Positions 7,931 through 15,321 of a stretch of 64,000 nt of DNA are shown here, piece after piece. Under the pieces are notes generated by a model. It was not told the origin of the DNA, did not search any database, and worked only from the letters and a program-made list of their open reading frames with translations. The stretch comes from Nonomuraea dietziae. Its GTDB lineage: Bacteria; Actinomycetota; Actinomycetes; Streptosporangiales; Streptosporangiaceae. The stretch's first letter is position 1, and each line of letters opens with the position of its first letter. The position numbers and the translations under genes are program-made. Location: contig NZ_JACIBV010000001.1 in the NCBI RefSeq assembly GCF_014195505.1, forward strand, positions 6,634,001 to 6,698,000, in the 5' to 3' direction.

Positions 7931-8725
7931 ATGAAACGGACACGTCCCGAACGTCGTCAGGGCCAAGCGGTCGTCCGCGGCCGCCTGGTTCCTGAATCCA
8001 CCCACGACCAGCGCCTTCTCGACCGGCAGGGCCCCGCCGACTGGGTCCACATGGACCCGTGGCGGGTGTTGCGCATCCAGGCCGAGTTCGTCGAGGGATT
8101 CGGCCAGCTGGCCGAGCTGCCTCCGGCAGTCACCGTGTTCGGCTCCGCCCGTACCACCGACGACTCACCGGACTACCAGATGGGCGTCGCGTTGGGACGC
8201 CGCCTGGCCGAGGCCGGATACGCCGTGATCACCGGCGGCGGGCCCGGCGCGATGGAAGCAGGCAACAAGGGCGCGGCCGAGGCAGGCGGCATCTCCGTCG
8301 GACTCGGCATCGAGCTGCCCTTCGAGCAGCGCATGAACGACTACGTGGATCTCGGCATCGAGTTCCGCTACTTCTTCGTCCGCAAGACGATGTTCGTGAA
8401 GTACTCCTGCGGGTTCATCACCCTGCCCGGCGGTTTCGGCACGCTGGACGAGCTGTTCGAGGCGCTGACCCTGGTCCAGACGCAGAAGGTCACCTCCTTC
8501 CCCGTGGTCCTGATGGGCACGGAGTACTGGGGCGGCCTCATCGACTGGATCAAGAACACGCTGCTGGCCTCGGGGAAGATCTCGGCGCAGGACCTGGATC
8601 TGATCCACCTCACCGACGACGTCGAGGAGGCGGTCAACATCATCATCGAGTCCGAGCGGCTGCGCTCCGGCATCAGCAAGGAGGAGAAGGAGGTGGTGGA
8701 GAGCCACCGGGTAGAGCCTCAATAG
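7931..8725 (+). CDS. TIGR00730-family LOG-type protein (first of a tandem pair)
   Basis: A 264-residue Rossmann-fold protein of the LOG / lysine-decarboxylase-like family. Members hydrolyse nucleoside 5-prime monophosphates (cytokinin ribotides in plants and some actinobacteria) to the base and ribose phosphate. The signature LPGGFGTLDELFE is intact, preceded by VFGSARTTDDSP, TGGGPGAMEAGN and FVRKTMFVKYS. It has an N-terminal basic extension of about 60 residues typical of the longer subgroup. ATG 7931 lies 7 bases after TAGCGT, consistent with a leaderless start. The second family member follows after 11 bases. The true substrate in this organism is unknown. Confidence 0.85.
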   Translation: MKRTRPERRQGQAVVRGRLVPESTHDQRLLDRQGPADWVHMDPWRVLRIQAEFVEGFGQLAELPPAVTVFGSARTTDDSPDYQMGVALGRRLAEAGYAVITGGGPGAMEAGNKGAAEAGGISVGLGIELPFEQRMNDYVDLGIEFRYFFVRKTMFVKYSCGFITLPGGFGTLDELFEALTLVQTQKVTSFPVVLMGTEYWGGLIDWIKNTLLASGKISAQDLDLIHLTDDVEEAVNIIIESERLRSGISKEEKEVVESHRVEPQ

Positions 8726-8736
8726 ACTCCTGCTTC

Positions 8737-9321
8737 GTGAACATCTGCGTTTTCTGTGCATCCAGTCAGAAGATCGACCCCAAGTACGTGCACCTCGCCA
8801 CCGAGGTCGGTACCGAGATCGCGCGCAGGGGTCACACCCTGGTGAGCGGAGGGGCGACGGTCTCCTGCATGGGCGCGGTGACCAGGGCGGCCAGAGCCGC
8901 CGGCGGCCGCACCGTCGGCGTCATCCCCCAGGTGCTCGTCGACATCGAGGTCGCCGACACCGAGTCGGACGAGCTGGTCGTCACCGCCGACATGCGCGAA
9001 CGCAAGGGCGTCATGGACGCCCGCTCCGACGCGTTCCTGGTGCTCCCCGGGGGCATCGGGACGCTCGAGGAGCTCTTCGAGATCTGGACCGCCAGAGTCC
9101 TCGCCATCCACACCAAGCCGCTGGTGATCCTCGACCCTTGGGGTCTGTACGCGCCGCTGCGGTCGCTCGTCGAGCACATGTACGAGGAGGGGTTCACGCG
9201 GGCGAACGTCTTCGACGCCATCACCTGGACCAGTTCGGTGGAGGAGGCGCTCGAGGTGCTGGAGTCCCCGGCACAGCCCATGGAGCCGAGTGTGGAGGAA
9301 CTGGGCGAGTCGACCCCCTGA
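8737..9321 (+). CDS. TIGR00730-family LOG-type protein (second of a tandem pair)
   Basis: A 194-residue short-form LOG protein. It begins MNICVFCASSQKIDP (GTG start) and has the glycine loop SGGATVSCMGAVT, the arginine of MRERKGVMDARSDAF and the signature LPGGIGTLEELFE. The family acts on nucleotide monophosphates, releasing a base. GTG 8737 comes 8 bases after TAGACT, whose TAG ends the previous gene, so both read-through and separate transcription are possible. The equivalent gene in M. tuberculosis is Rv1205, likewise just downstream of dapE. Two unequal paralogues side by side suggest different substrates or a hetero-oligomer, but the sequence does not show which. Confidence 0.85.
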   Translation: MNICVFCASSQKIDPKYVHLATEVGTEIARRGHTLVSGGATVSCMGAVTRAARAAGGRTVGVIPQVLVDIEVADTESDELVVTADMRERKGVMDARSDAFLVLPGGIGTLEELFEIWTARVLAIHTKPLVILDPWGLYAPLRSLVEHMYEEGFTRANVFDAITWTSSVEEALEVLESPAQPMEPSVEELGESTP

Positions 9322-9409
9322 GCCGCTCCGCGAGCGCCGTCCGCCGCGGCGGGGACCTGTGCCGGTGAAGCCGCGCACGGAGACAGACCTCACCTGGGTG
9401 ACGGCAACC

Positions 9410-9850
9410 CGCGCTACGGGGTCAGAAGGAGCGCGTGCGCGGCCGGGGTTCAGGGGTCAGGGGTGCCCGCCTGGACTCCTGGGCTCAGGAGTGTGCGCAG
9501 TCGGAATCCTGGAGTCTGGGGTACGGCGTGCGGGGCCGGGTTCTTGGGCCAGGAGGAGAGGGTGCGGGCTTGGGGTCCTGGGCTCAGGAGTGTGCGCAGT
9601 CGGAATCCTGGAGTCTGGGGTACGGCGTGCGCGGTCGGGGGTCCTGGGGTCAGGAGGAGGGCGGGCGCGCCTGAAGTCCTGGGGTCAGCAGGGTGCGCGG
9701 TCGGGGTATTGGGGTCGGGAGGAGAGGGTGCGCGGCTGGAGTCCTGGGGTGGGGATGAGGGTGTGCGCGGCTGGAGTCCTAGTGGTCACAACGAGGATGC
9801 GCAGCCAGGGTGTAGAGGGGCAGGGGAGGGTGCGGAGTCGGCGGCTGAGT
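9410..9850 (+). repeat. GC-rich degenerate tandem-repeat island
   Basis: A 56-base segment is perfectly repeated at 9477-9532 and 9576-9631, a period of 99 bases. Shorter imperfect units built on GTGCGCGG...GTCCTGGGGTCAGGAG continue to about 9850. The region lies between the LOG gene stop and a minus-strand gene; open frames through it have no domain and are by-products of the repeat. I see nothing else in 9322-9899. Confidence 0.75.
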
Positions 9851-9899
9851 TCGAACGGGCGTCAGGGGGAGAGCCTCGCCGGCGGCCGGGCGTTAGGAG

Positions 9900-10181
9900 T
9901 CAGGCCAGGCCGCGGCGGGTGAGGGCTGGGGGACGGGTACCAGACAGGCAATCTGTCATCTCCAGGGCGAGTCTGACCTGATCGGTATGTTCCGTCACGA
10001 ACACGCCCGCCCCCGCACGCCGGTACACGGCGGCTGCGGCGAGGGCGGCGTCGAGCGGCGCGGGCAGCCTGACCAGCACCGTGGCCCCGTCCGCGGCTCG
10101 CTCCCGCACCTCGCGGAGGGTGTCGGCGGGGATCCACGCGGGTTGTTCACGCTCGCCTGGCGTGAGCACTACAGGCCTCAT
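9900..10181 (-). CDS. Small protein resembling the C-terminus of dihydropteroate synthase
   Basis: A 93-residue protein with strong GC bias at third positions, so it is very probably coding. The last third (AGVFVTEHTDQVRLALEM, then GTRPPALTRRGLA) resembles the end of actinobacterial FolP-type dihydropteroate synthases, but the pterin-binding part of the barrel is missing. In M. tuberculosis folP2 lies in the same neighbourhood, upstream of a DivIVA-type gene, though on the other strand. It may be a family of its own rather than a remnant. ATG 10181 lies exactly 6 bases after TACGAT on the minus strand, so it is probably leaderless. Enzymatic function is not expected. Confidence 0.6.
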   Translation of the reverse strand: MRPVVLTPGEREQPAWIPADTLREVRERAADGATVLVRLPAPLDAALAAAAVYRRAGAGVFVTEHTDQVRLALEMTDCLSGTRPPALTRRGLA

Positions 10182-10187
10182 GTCTCG

Positions 10188-10203
10188 ATCGTACGAGTAC
10201 GAT
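10188..10203. promoter_or_regulatory. Back-to-back leaderless promoters with inverted repeat
   Basis: Minus-strand TACGAT (10193-10188) lies 6 bases before ATG 10181, and plus-strand TACGAT (10198-10203) lies 6 bases before GTG 10210. A perfect 9-base inverted repeat, CGAGTACGA (10194-10202) and TCGTACTCG (10217-10225), overlaps the plus-strand start and could bind a regulator of both genes. Confidence 0.6.
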
Positions 10204-10209
10204 TCCAGT

Positions 10210-11568
10210 GTGCTGGTCGTACTCGCCATCGCCGCGCTGGCGATACTCGCCTGCGTGGTCGTGGTCTCCCTTGGCAGGGGCGGTGAGCTGACCGAGTTCC
10301 CGCCTGACGTTCCACCCCTCGACCTGCCCGAGGCCGGGCAGCTGACGGCGGTTGACTTCATGGCGCTGCAGCTGCCGGTGAACCTCGTGGGCTACCACAC
10401 GCAGAGCGTCGACGAGACGTTGCGTCGTGCCGCCAACGCGATCAGCGCCCGCGACACCCGCATCGCGGTGCTGGAACAGCGGGTGTCGGAGCTGCTGGCC
10501 AGCAGGTTGCAGGCGCGGCAGGAGGCGTACGCGGGTTCGAGCGTCACTCCCCGCACCGAGCACCATCCCGACGCGCCGTCCCTGGCTCTTCCCGAGGACG
10601 GCTCGCCTGCGGGCGGCTCGCAACCGTATGCGCGCGTGGGTCACCAGCCCACAGGAGACGACACCGAGGCCGGCCAGCAGCAGAACGCCCCCGAGGATTT
10701 CGACGGCTCCGCCGACGAGACCCGCGATCCCGGCCAGAACGGTCAATCTCGAACCGACACCTCCTCTGCCCTGACATCCGACGAGTCCTCGGCGTCTTTC
10801 GAGTCGTCGATGGACGCTGATCGTGCGGCTTCAGCCGAGGCCGAGGCCGTCCGATGGCGAGAGGGAACGACTGACAACGGGACGGTTGCTCCGACTTGGG
10901 GGAGAACCGCTCCTTCTGAGGAGGACAGCCACACCGACTCCTACGGCGTCGTCAATTCGCATGTCGCAGCCGAGCACCCGGAGGCTCATGCCCACGGTGC
11001 CGGAGCGCATGCCCACGACCCGGACGTGGACAGCGAGGCCCACCCTGACGGTTGGGCTCCCGCCCACGACGCTGGTGACGGCAGTGACGAGGCTCGGGCC
11101 CGCGACGCGGCTCGTGCCCACGACACGGTTGTCGACGGTGAGCTTCGGACCGATCACGTTGGCGTCGAAGGCGAGGATCGCAGCGTGCGCGCGGTGGGAG
11201 AGAGCCGGCCCCACGACGCCGGTGATGAGGGCGGCGGGGCTCGGGTTGGCGACGCGGCTCGTGCCCACGGTGCGGGTGTCGAGGGTGAGGATCGGGCCTA
11301 CGACGCTGGGGATGAGGGCGGCGGGGCTCGGGTTGGCGACGCGGCTCGTGCCCACGGTGCGGGTGTCGAGGGTGAGGACCGGGCCCACGATATGGGTGTC
11401 GAGGGTGAGGATCGGGCCCACGATATGGGTGTCGAGGGTGAGGATCGGGTTCACGACGTTGGTGGCGAGGGCGGCGTGGCCAGGGTGCGTGAGGTCGGTG
11501 CTGAGGGTTCCAACGGTGCGGGTGAGCTGCCGGCCTCCATCGGCCACAGCAGGGACGGCCGCGCGTGA
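10210..11568 (+). CDS. DivIVA-domain membrane protein with repetitive C-terminal tail
   Basis: A 452-residue protein. An N-terminal membrane segment (residues 1-19, LVVLAIAALAILACVVVVS) is followed by a short DivIVA-like motif (MALQLPVNLVGYHTQSVDET) and a coiled coil (about residues 75-105). The layout matches M. tuberculosis Rv1209, also located before tag. A polar-growth or cell-wall scaffold role is inferred. The remaining 340 residues are low-complexity and acidic, ending in 29-residue and 11-residue repeats such as GVEGEDRAHDM; family members are usually much shorter. GTG 10210 is preferred over ATG 10180 because TACGAT precedes it by 6 bases and the protein then begins directly with the membrane segment. 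It overlaps tag by 4 bases. Confidence 0.75.
   Translation: MLVVLAIAALAILACVVVVSLGRGGELTEFPPDVPPLDLPEAGQLTAVDFMALQLPVNLVGYHTQSVDETLRRAANAISARDTRIAVLEQRVSELLASRLQARQEAYAGSSVTPRTEHHPDAPSLALPEDGSPAGGSQPYARVGHQPTGDDTEAGQQQNAPEDFDGSADETRDPGQNGQSRTDTSSALTSDESSASFESSMDADRAASAEAEAVRWREGTTDNGTVAPTWGRTAPSEEDSHTDSYGVVNSHVAAEHPEAHAHGAGAHAHDPDVDSEAHPDGWAPAHDAGDGSDEARARDAARAHDTVVDGELRTDHVGVEGEDRSVRAVGESRPHDAGDEGGGARVGDAARAHGAGVEGEDRAYDAGDEGGGARVGDAARAHGAGVEGEDRAHDMGVEGEDRAHDMGVEGEDRVHDVGGEGGVARVREVGAEGSNGAGELPASIGHSRDGRA
11215..11454 (+). repeat. In-frame tandem repeats in the DivIVA-type gene
   Basis: An 87-base unit occurs twice (11215-11301 and 11302-11388), followed by 33-base units at 11389-11421 and 11422-11454. 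Both periods are multiples of three, so the frame stays open. Confidence 0.8.
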
Positions 11569-12125
11569 ACGAGGTGATCCGTTGCGAGTGGACGGGTATG
11601 AGTGCTCCGCTCTACATCGCCTACCACGATGAGGAGTGGGGCCGTCCTGTTCACGGGGATGACAAGGTGTTCGAGCGCGTGAGCCTGGAGGCGTTCCAGT
11701 CGGGGCTGTCCTGGCTGACGATCCTGCGCAAGCGCGAGAACTTCCGCAAGGCGTTCGATGGCTTCTCCATCGCGAAGGTCGCGGCCTACACCGAGCAGGA
11801 CGTCGACAGACTCCTCGCTGACCAGGGCATTGTCCGTAACCGAGCCAAGATCGACGCTACGATCGCCAACGCCCGCGCCGCCCTGGAGGTGCCAGGCGGG
11901 CTCTCCGAGCTGGTCTGGCGGCATGCGGATCCCGACTCTCCCGTACCGAAGTCGATGGCGGACGTTCCGGCGATCACACCTGGTTCCAAGGCGCTCGCCA
12001 AGGAGCTGAAGGGGTACGGCTTCCGCTTCGTCGGGCCGACGACGGCCTATGCGCTCATGCAGGCCATCGGCCTGGTGAACGACCACATCGCGGACTGCGT
12101 CACTCGCAACCTCACCGTCCACTGA
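11565..12125 (+). CDS. tag: DNA-3-methyladenine glycosylase I
   Basis: A 186-residue base-excision repair enzyme that removes 3-methyladenine from alkylated DNA. The zinc site of the Tag family is complete: C7, H21, H174 and C178 (VNDHIADC). The aromatic pocket LEAFQSGLSWLTILRKRE is also present. GTG 11565 overlaps the stop codon of the DivIVA-type gene (GTGA), so translation is coupled. In M. tuberculosis the next gene is the DUF3117 gene. Here DUF3117 is 20.7 kb away, on the far side of the glycan locus. Confidence 0.95.
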   Translation: MNEVIRCEWTGMSAPLYIAYHDEEWGRPVHGDDKVFERVSLEAFQSGLSWLTILRKRENFRKAFDGFSIAKVAAYTEQDVDRLLADQGIVRNRAKIDATIANARAALEVPGGLSELVWRHADPDSPVPKSMADVPAITPGSKALAKELKGYGFRFVGPTTAYALMQAIGLVNDHIADCVTRNLTVH

Positions 12126-12331
12126 CCACACGCCCTCGGCTACAGCCACGTTCCTCCGGGCTCTGCTTACCTGCCCTGGCGTGCGGCCTCCGCCCCTCCT
12201 TTCGCCCGCAGACCGTCCCTCCTGGCCCGTGGGCGTTTGCTCCTGTCTTGGTTCGTGGCCGTCTTCCTTGAGCCTGTAGCCGTTTGTCCCTGCACCGGGT
12301 TCGTGGGCCGTCTGCCTTGATCTTTAGCCCT

Positions 12332-12702
12332 TTGTCTCCGCCTTGAGTTTGTGGGTCGTGCATCAGCCCTGTGGCTGTTGTCTCCGCCTTGGGCTTGTGG
12401 GCCCTCTGTCTTCGCCTGTGGTCGTTGTCTCCGCCTTGAGTTTGTGGGTCGTGCATCAGCCCTGTGGCTGTTGTCTCCGCCTTGGGCTTGTGGGCCCTCT
12501 GTCTTCGCCTGTGGTCGTTGTCTCCGCCTTGAGTTTGTGGGTCCTGCATCAGCCCTGTGGCTGTTGTCTCCGCCTTGGTTCGTGGGCCCTGCATCAGCCC
12601 TGTGGCTGTTGTCTCCGCCTTGGGCTTGTGGGCCCTCTGTCTTCGCCTATGGCCGTTGTCACCGCCTTGGGCTCGTGCGCCCTACATCTCGGCCTGTGGC
12701 CA
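12332..12702 (+). repeat. Tandem repeat array of alternating 46- and 47-base units
   Basis: Units begin TTGTCTCCGCCTTG at 12332, 12378, 12425, 12471, 12518, 12564, 12609 and 12656 (spacings 46, 47, 46, 47, 46, 45, 47). The two unit types differ after the first 14 bases and alternate to give a 93-base super-period. Decayed copies extend to about 12190 and 12830. Since 93 is divisible by three, long open frames run through both strands, but they show no domain and are not accepted as genes. The remainder of 12126-13057 holds no gene I can support. Confidence 0.85.
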
Positions 12703-13057
12703 TTTGTCCCGCCGCACTCGTGGGCCGTTTGCCTTGATCTGTGGCTGTTTGTCCTTGGCTTGGTTCGCGAGCTGTCCGCCTTGATTTGTGGCCGTTCGCG
12801 TTGGTCGGCGGCTGTTGACGGACGCTCCTGGATGGGTGCCGTCTGCTGCATGGTGCCGTTTTCCGGCTGTACGGGTCGGCGACGAGAGGTCCGACCGGCC
12901 TCTCTTCGGGGCGGAGTTTTGAGCCGACGCACCACAGAACGCCGGACTCGCCCGTCAACGTGCCCTGAGTCGCAGGCACGTTTGGGCTGTCATCGGGCGT
13001 ACGGAGCCCGGCTGCCTCTGCCTCCGGCCCATTCCAGCGGGGCCGGCCGATCGCGGG

Positions 13058-15319
13058 CTACGTGGGGAGTGGTTGGGTGTGGTGGTCGCCGTCGGGGAAG
13101 GCGATCGTGACGGACTCCCTGGAGACCTCGACGGTGATGGCGTCGCGAAGGGCTGACGGGTGGACGGCGTCGCCCGACAGGACGACGAGCGTGACGTGGA
13201 CACCGGGGGTGTCGGCGTGGAGGCAGGGCACCGCCGAGTGGGGTCCGAAGGCGTTCGACTCCACGTCTTGGGAGACGCTCGCGCGTTGCCAGCCGTACAG
13301 GCCGATGAGGGCTGAGGTCAGGCCGTCCGTGCGGCGGGCCAGCGCCCAGCCGGGTCCGGTGACCGCGGAGGGCGGGGTGACGTCGGAGACGGCGTAGCCG
13401 CCCTCTCGCACCGTCACCCCGAGCACCTCGTTGACCGTCTCGCCTGATGGCGGCGTCGTCAGGGGGAGGGCGGAGGAGGGGGTGCCGTGGAAGCCAGGCG
13501 CGTTCGGTGAGTGGGGGCCCGCCGAAGGGGAGGAGATGGCAGCTTCGTCAGAGGGCGGGCTCGTTCGGGTCGACGATGAGGAGCCGCGGAACTCCGGCGA
13601 TGGCGAGGAAGCACGCGGTTCGGCGTCCGACGGCTGCCAGGGGTGGGACGCGGCGTCCGACGGCTGCGCGGCATGTGGTTCGGCGTCCGACGGTTGCGGG
13701 GAGGCGTGTGGTTCGGCGTCCGTTGGCTGCGACAAGACGTGGAGCCCAGTGGCGGATGGCTGGGGCACGGCGGGGGGCTCGGCGTCCGGTGGTTGCGTGG
13801 TCGTGAGGGGGTGGGGGGCCGAGTGTGGTGCGGGGGCGGGGGCGGGGGTGATCTGGTGGATGCGGAGCTCCCAGGGGCCGCGGACGAGTGAGATCGTCGT
13901 GATGCGGGTGCCTTCGGGAGTCTCCGTGTATGAGGCGGCGGTTCTGCCCGCGCACTCCAGCGGGTGGATCGTGCCTCGGGAGGAAGGGACGCCTTCGGGG
14001 GAGACGAGGGCCAGGTGGTTGTCGACGTTCCTGATCCAGGCGTGTTCGGCGGACTCGGGGGCCGTACGGGTGGAGTAGGCGAGCTTGGCGTAGTGCGGGT
14101 CGTCGGGCGGAGCGCCGTGGTCGCTGCCGTGGTTGACCAGCCGGACGATGCCGTCGTGGCGAGTGCCGTGGAGGAGCAGCCCTGTGGTGGGGAGGGCGAC
14201 GGTGAGATCGTTCTCGTCGATGGGGAGCATCTGCTCGCCGGCCGTCCACACCGGGTGCTCGGGTGGGAGCAACAGGCCGAGCAGGCCCTTCGACGCCCAG
14301 TACGGCGAGGCGGGCCCCGAATACGCCTGCGTGGTCGGCAGGAAGGTGTCGTACCAGCCGAGGGAGAGCAGCCCCCGCCGGTTGGGGACGCCGCGCTCGG
14401 CGAAGTGGCGGGCGACGGACGAGGCGAGCTTCCTGGTCTGCCCGGGGGTGAGCGGGGTGGCGTCGGCGAGCGCGCCCATCCAGACGGGAGCGAGCGAGGC
14501 GAAGCGGTAGCAGAGCGAGCGGCCCTGATGGATGGGAGCGCCGTCGGAGCCGAAGAAGTGCTGGTAGGTCGTGAGGAACTCGCTCAGGCGGCCGCGGTAG
14601 AGCGTGGCGCGCTCCTCATCGCCCGACATGCGGGTCCACAGCAGGGGATACAGGTGGAGGGCCCAGCCGCCGTAGTAGTCGAAGTTGCGGGTGCCGCCGT
14701 CGGTGTACCAGCCGTCGCCGACGTACCACTGCTCGATCCGCTCCAGACCCCTGTCGATCTCGTGCTGTGCGTACGGCCCGCCGACCGACTTCACGAACTC
14801 CTCGCTCACGGTCTGGAACAGCATCCAGTTGTTGTCCCACGTGCGCTTGCCGATGAAGCCGCTCAGCCAGGTGACCACCCGCTCCCGCACCTCGGAGGGA
14901 AGCTGATCCCACAGCCACGGCCTCGACTCGTGCAGGCCGACCGCGATCGAGGCCGCCTCGACCATCTGCTGTGAGCAGTCGGTCAGCTGGGGCCAGGCCT
15001 CGCCGCTGGACGGATCGGTGCCGTTGGCCAGGCCGGTGGCGTAACGCTCGATCAGCTCGGGGCGGACCTGGCCGCGCGCGCCCGCGATGCGGAACGCGGC
15101 GGCGAGGAACGTGCGGGCGAACCCCTCCAGACCGTCGAGTGCCACCCCTGACCAGCTCGCTCGCCCCGGTAGCCGGTACTGGGCGAACCCGAGCGACGCG
15201 TACGGCACGACGGAGTCGAGCAGATGGTCGGTCAGCGTCTCCCAGTGGGCGCGCGTCCAGCCGGTGCGCGGCGAGAGCAGCCGATCGGTGGGCGGCAGGG
15301 ACAGGTATGGAGGGGGCAT
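13058..15319 (-). CDS. DUF2264 protein (possible GH154-type glycosidase), cytoplasmic, with repeat insertion
   Basis: A 753-residue protein. Residues about 15-470 form the conserved DUF2264 domain, expected to be an alpha/alpha barrel (TDCSQQMVEAASIAVGL, TWDNNWMLFQTVSEEFVKS, DGGTRNFDYYGGWALHLYP). As I recall, this family corresponds to CAZy GH154, where beta-glucuronidase activity is known; that should be checked. There is no signal peptide, so it would act on imported oligosaccharides. The C-terminal beta-sandwich is interrupted by about 150 residues of Pro/Ser/Ala repeats (QPSDAEPHA units, about residues 480-640), then resumes at NEVLGVTVREGGYAVSD. ATG 15319 begins 2 bases after the PL8 stop, with GAGAAGG upstream, so it is last in the M60-PL8-DUF2264 operon. 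Confidence 0.8.
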   Translation of the reverse strand: MPPPYLSLPPTDRLLSPRTGWTRAHWETLTDHLLDSVVPYASLGFAQYRLPGRASWSGVALDGLEGFARTFLAAAFRIAGARGQVRPELIERYATGLANGTDPSSGEAWPQLTDCSQQMVEAASIAVGLHESRPWLWDQLPSEVRERVVTWLSGFIGKRTWDNNWMLFQTVSEEFVKSVGGPYAQHEIDRGLERIEQWYVGDGWYTDGGTRNFDYYGGWALHLYPLLWTRMSGDEERATLYRGRLSEFLTTYQHFFGSDGAPIHQGRSLCYRFASLAPVWMGALADATPLTPGQTRKLASSVARHFAERGVPNRRGLLSLGWYDTFLPTTQAYSGPASPYWASKGLLGLLLPPEHPVWTAGEQMLPIDENDLTVALPTTGLLLHGTRHDGIVRLVNHGSDHGAPPDDPHYAKLAYSTRTAPESAEHAWIRNVDNHLALVSPEGVPSSRGTIHPLECAGRTAASYTETPEGTRITTISLVRGPWELRIHQITPAPAPAPHSAPHPLTTTQPPDAEPPAVPQPSATGLHVLSQPTDAEPHASPQPSDAEPHAAQPSDAASHPWQPSDAEPRASSPSPEFRGSSSSTRTSPPSDEAAISSPSAGPHSPNAPGFHGTPSSALPLTTPPSGETVNEVLGVTVREGGYAVSDVTPPSAVTGPGWALARRTDGLTSALIGLYGWQRASVSQDVESNAFGPHSAVPCLHADTPGVHVTLVVLSGDAVHPSALRDAITVEVSRESVTIAFPDGDHHTQPLPT
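13618..13745 (-). repeat. In-frame repeats inside the DUF2264 gene
   Basis: The core GGCGTCCGACGG (plus-strand reading) recurs at 13622, 13652 and 13682 and, altered, 33 bases further on. Periods are 30, 30 and 33 bases. They encode the QPSDAEP units of the insertion. Confidence 0.7.
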
Positions 15320-15321
15320 GC

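Noticed and set aside
9290..9981. Gly/Arg/Ser-rich open frames over 9.3-9.98 kb
   Set aside because: They are products of the repeat island. Overlapping frames are equally open and none has a recognisable start signal or domain.
10179..10182. Overlapping start codons of the small minus-strand gene and the DivIVA-type gene
   Set aside because: GTG 10210 is the better DivIVA-type start because of TACGAT 6 bases before it and the membrane segment that follows.
12332..12702. Possible CRISPR array
   Set aside because: The units are contiguous tandem repeats without unique spacers, and no cas genes are present. The RecB-type nuclease at 55.8 kb is far away.
12112..13110. Long open frames on both strands through the 12.3-12.7 kb array, with 31-residue repeats
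   Set aside because: They follow from a repeat period divisible by three. They lack domains, normal codon bias and ribosome sites, and exist on both strands at once.
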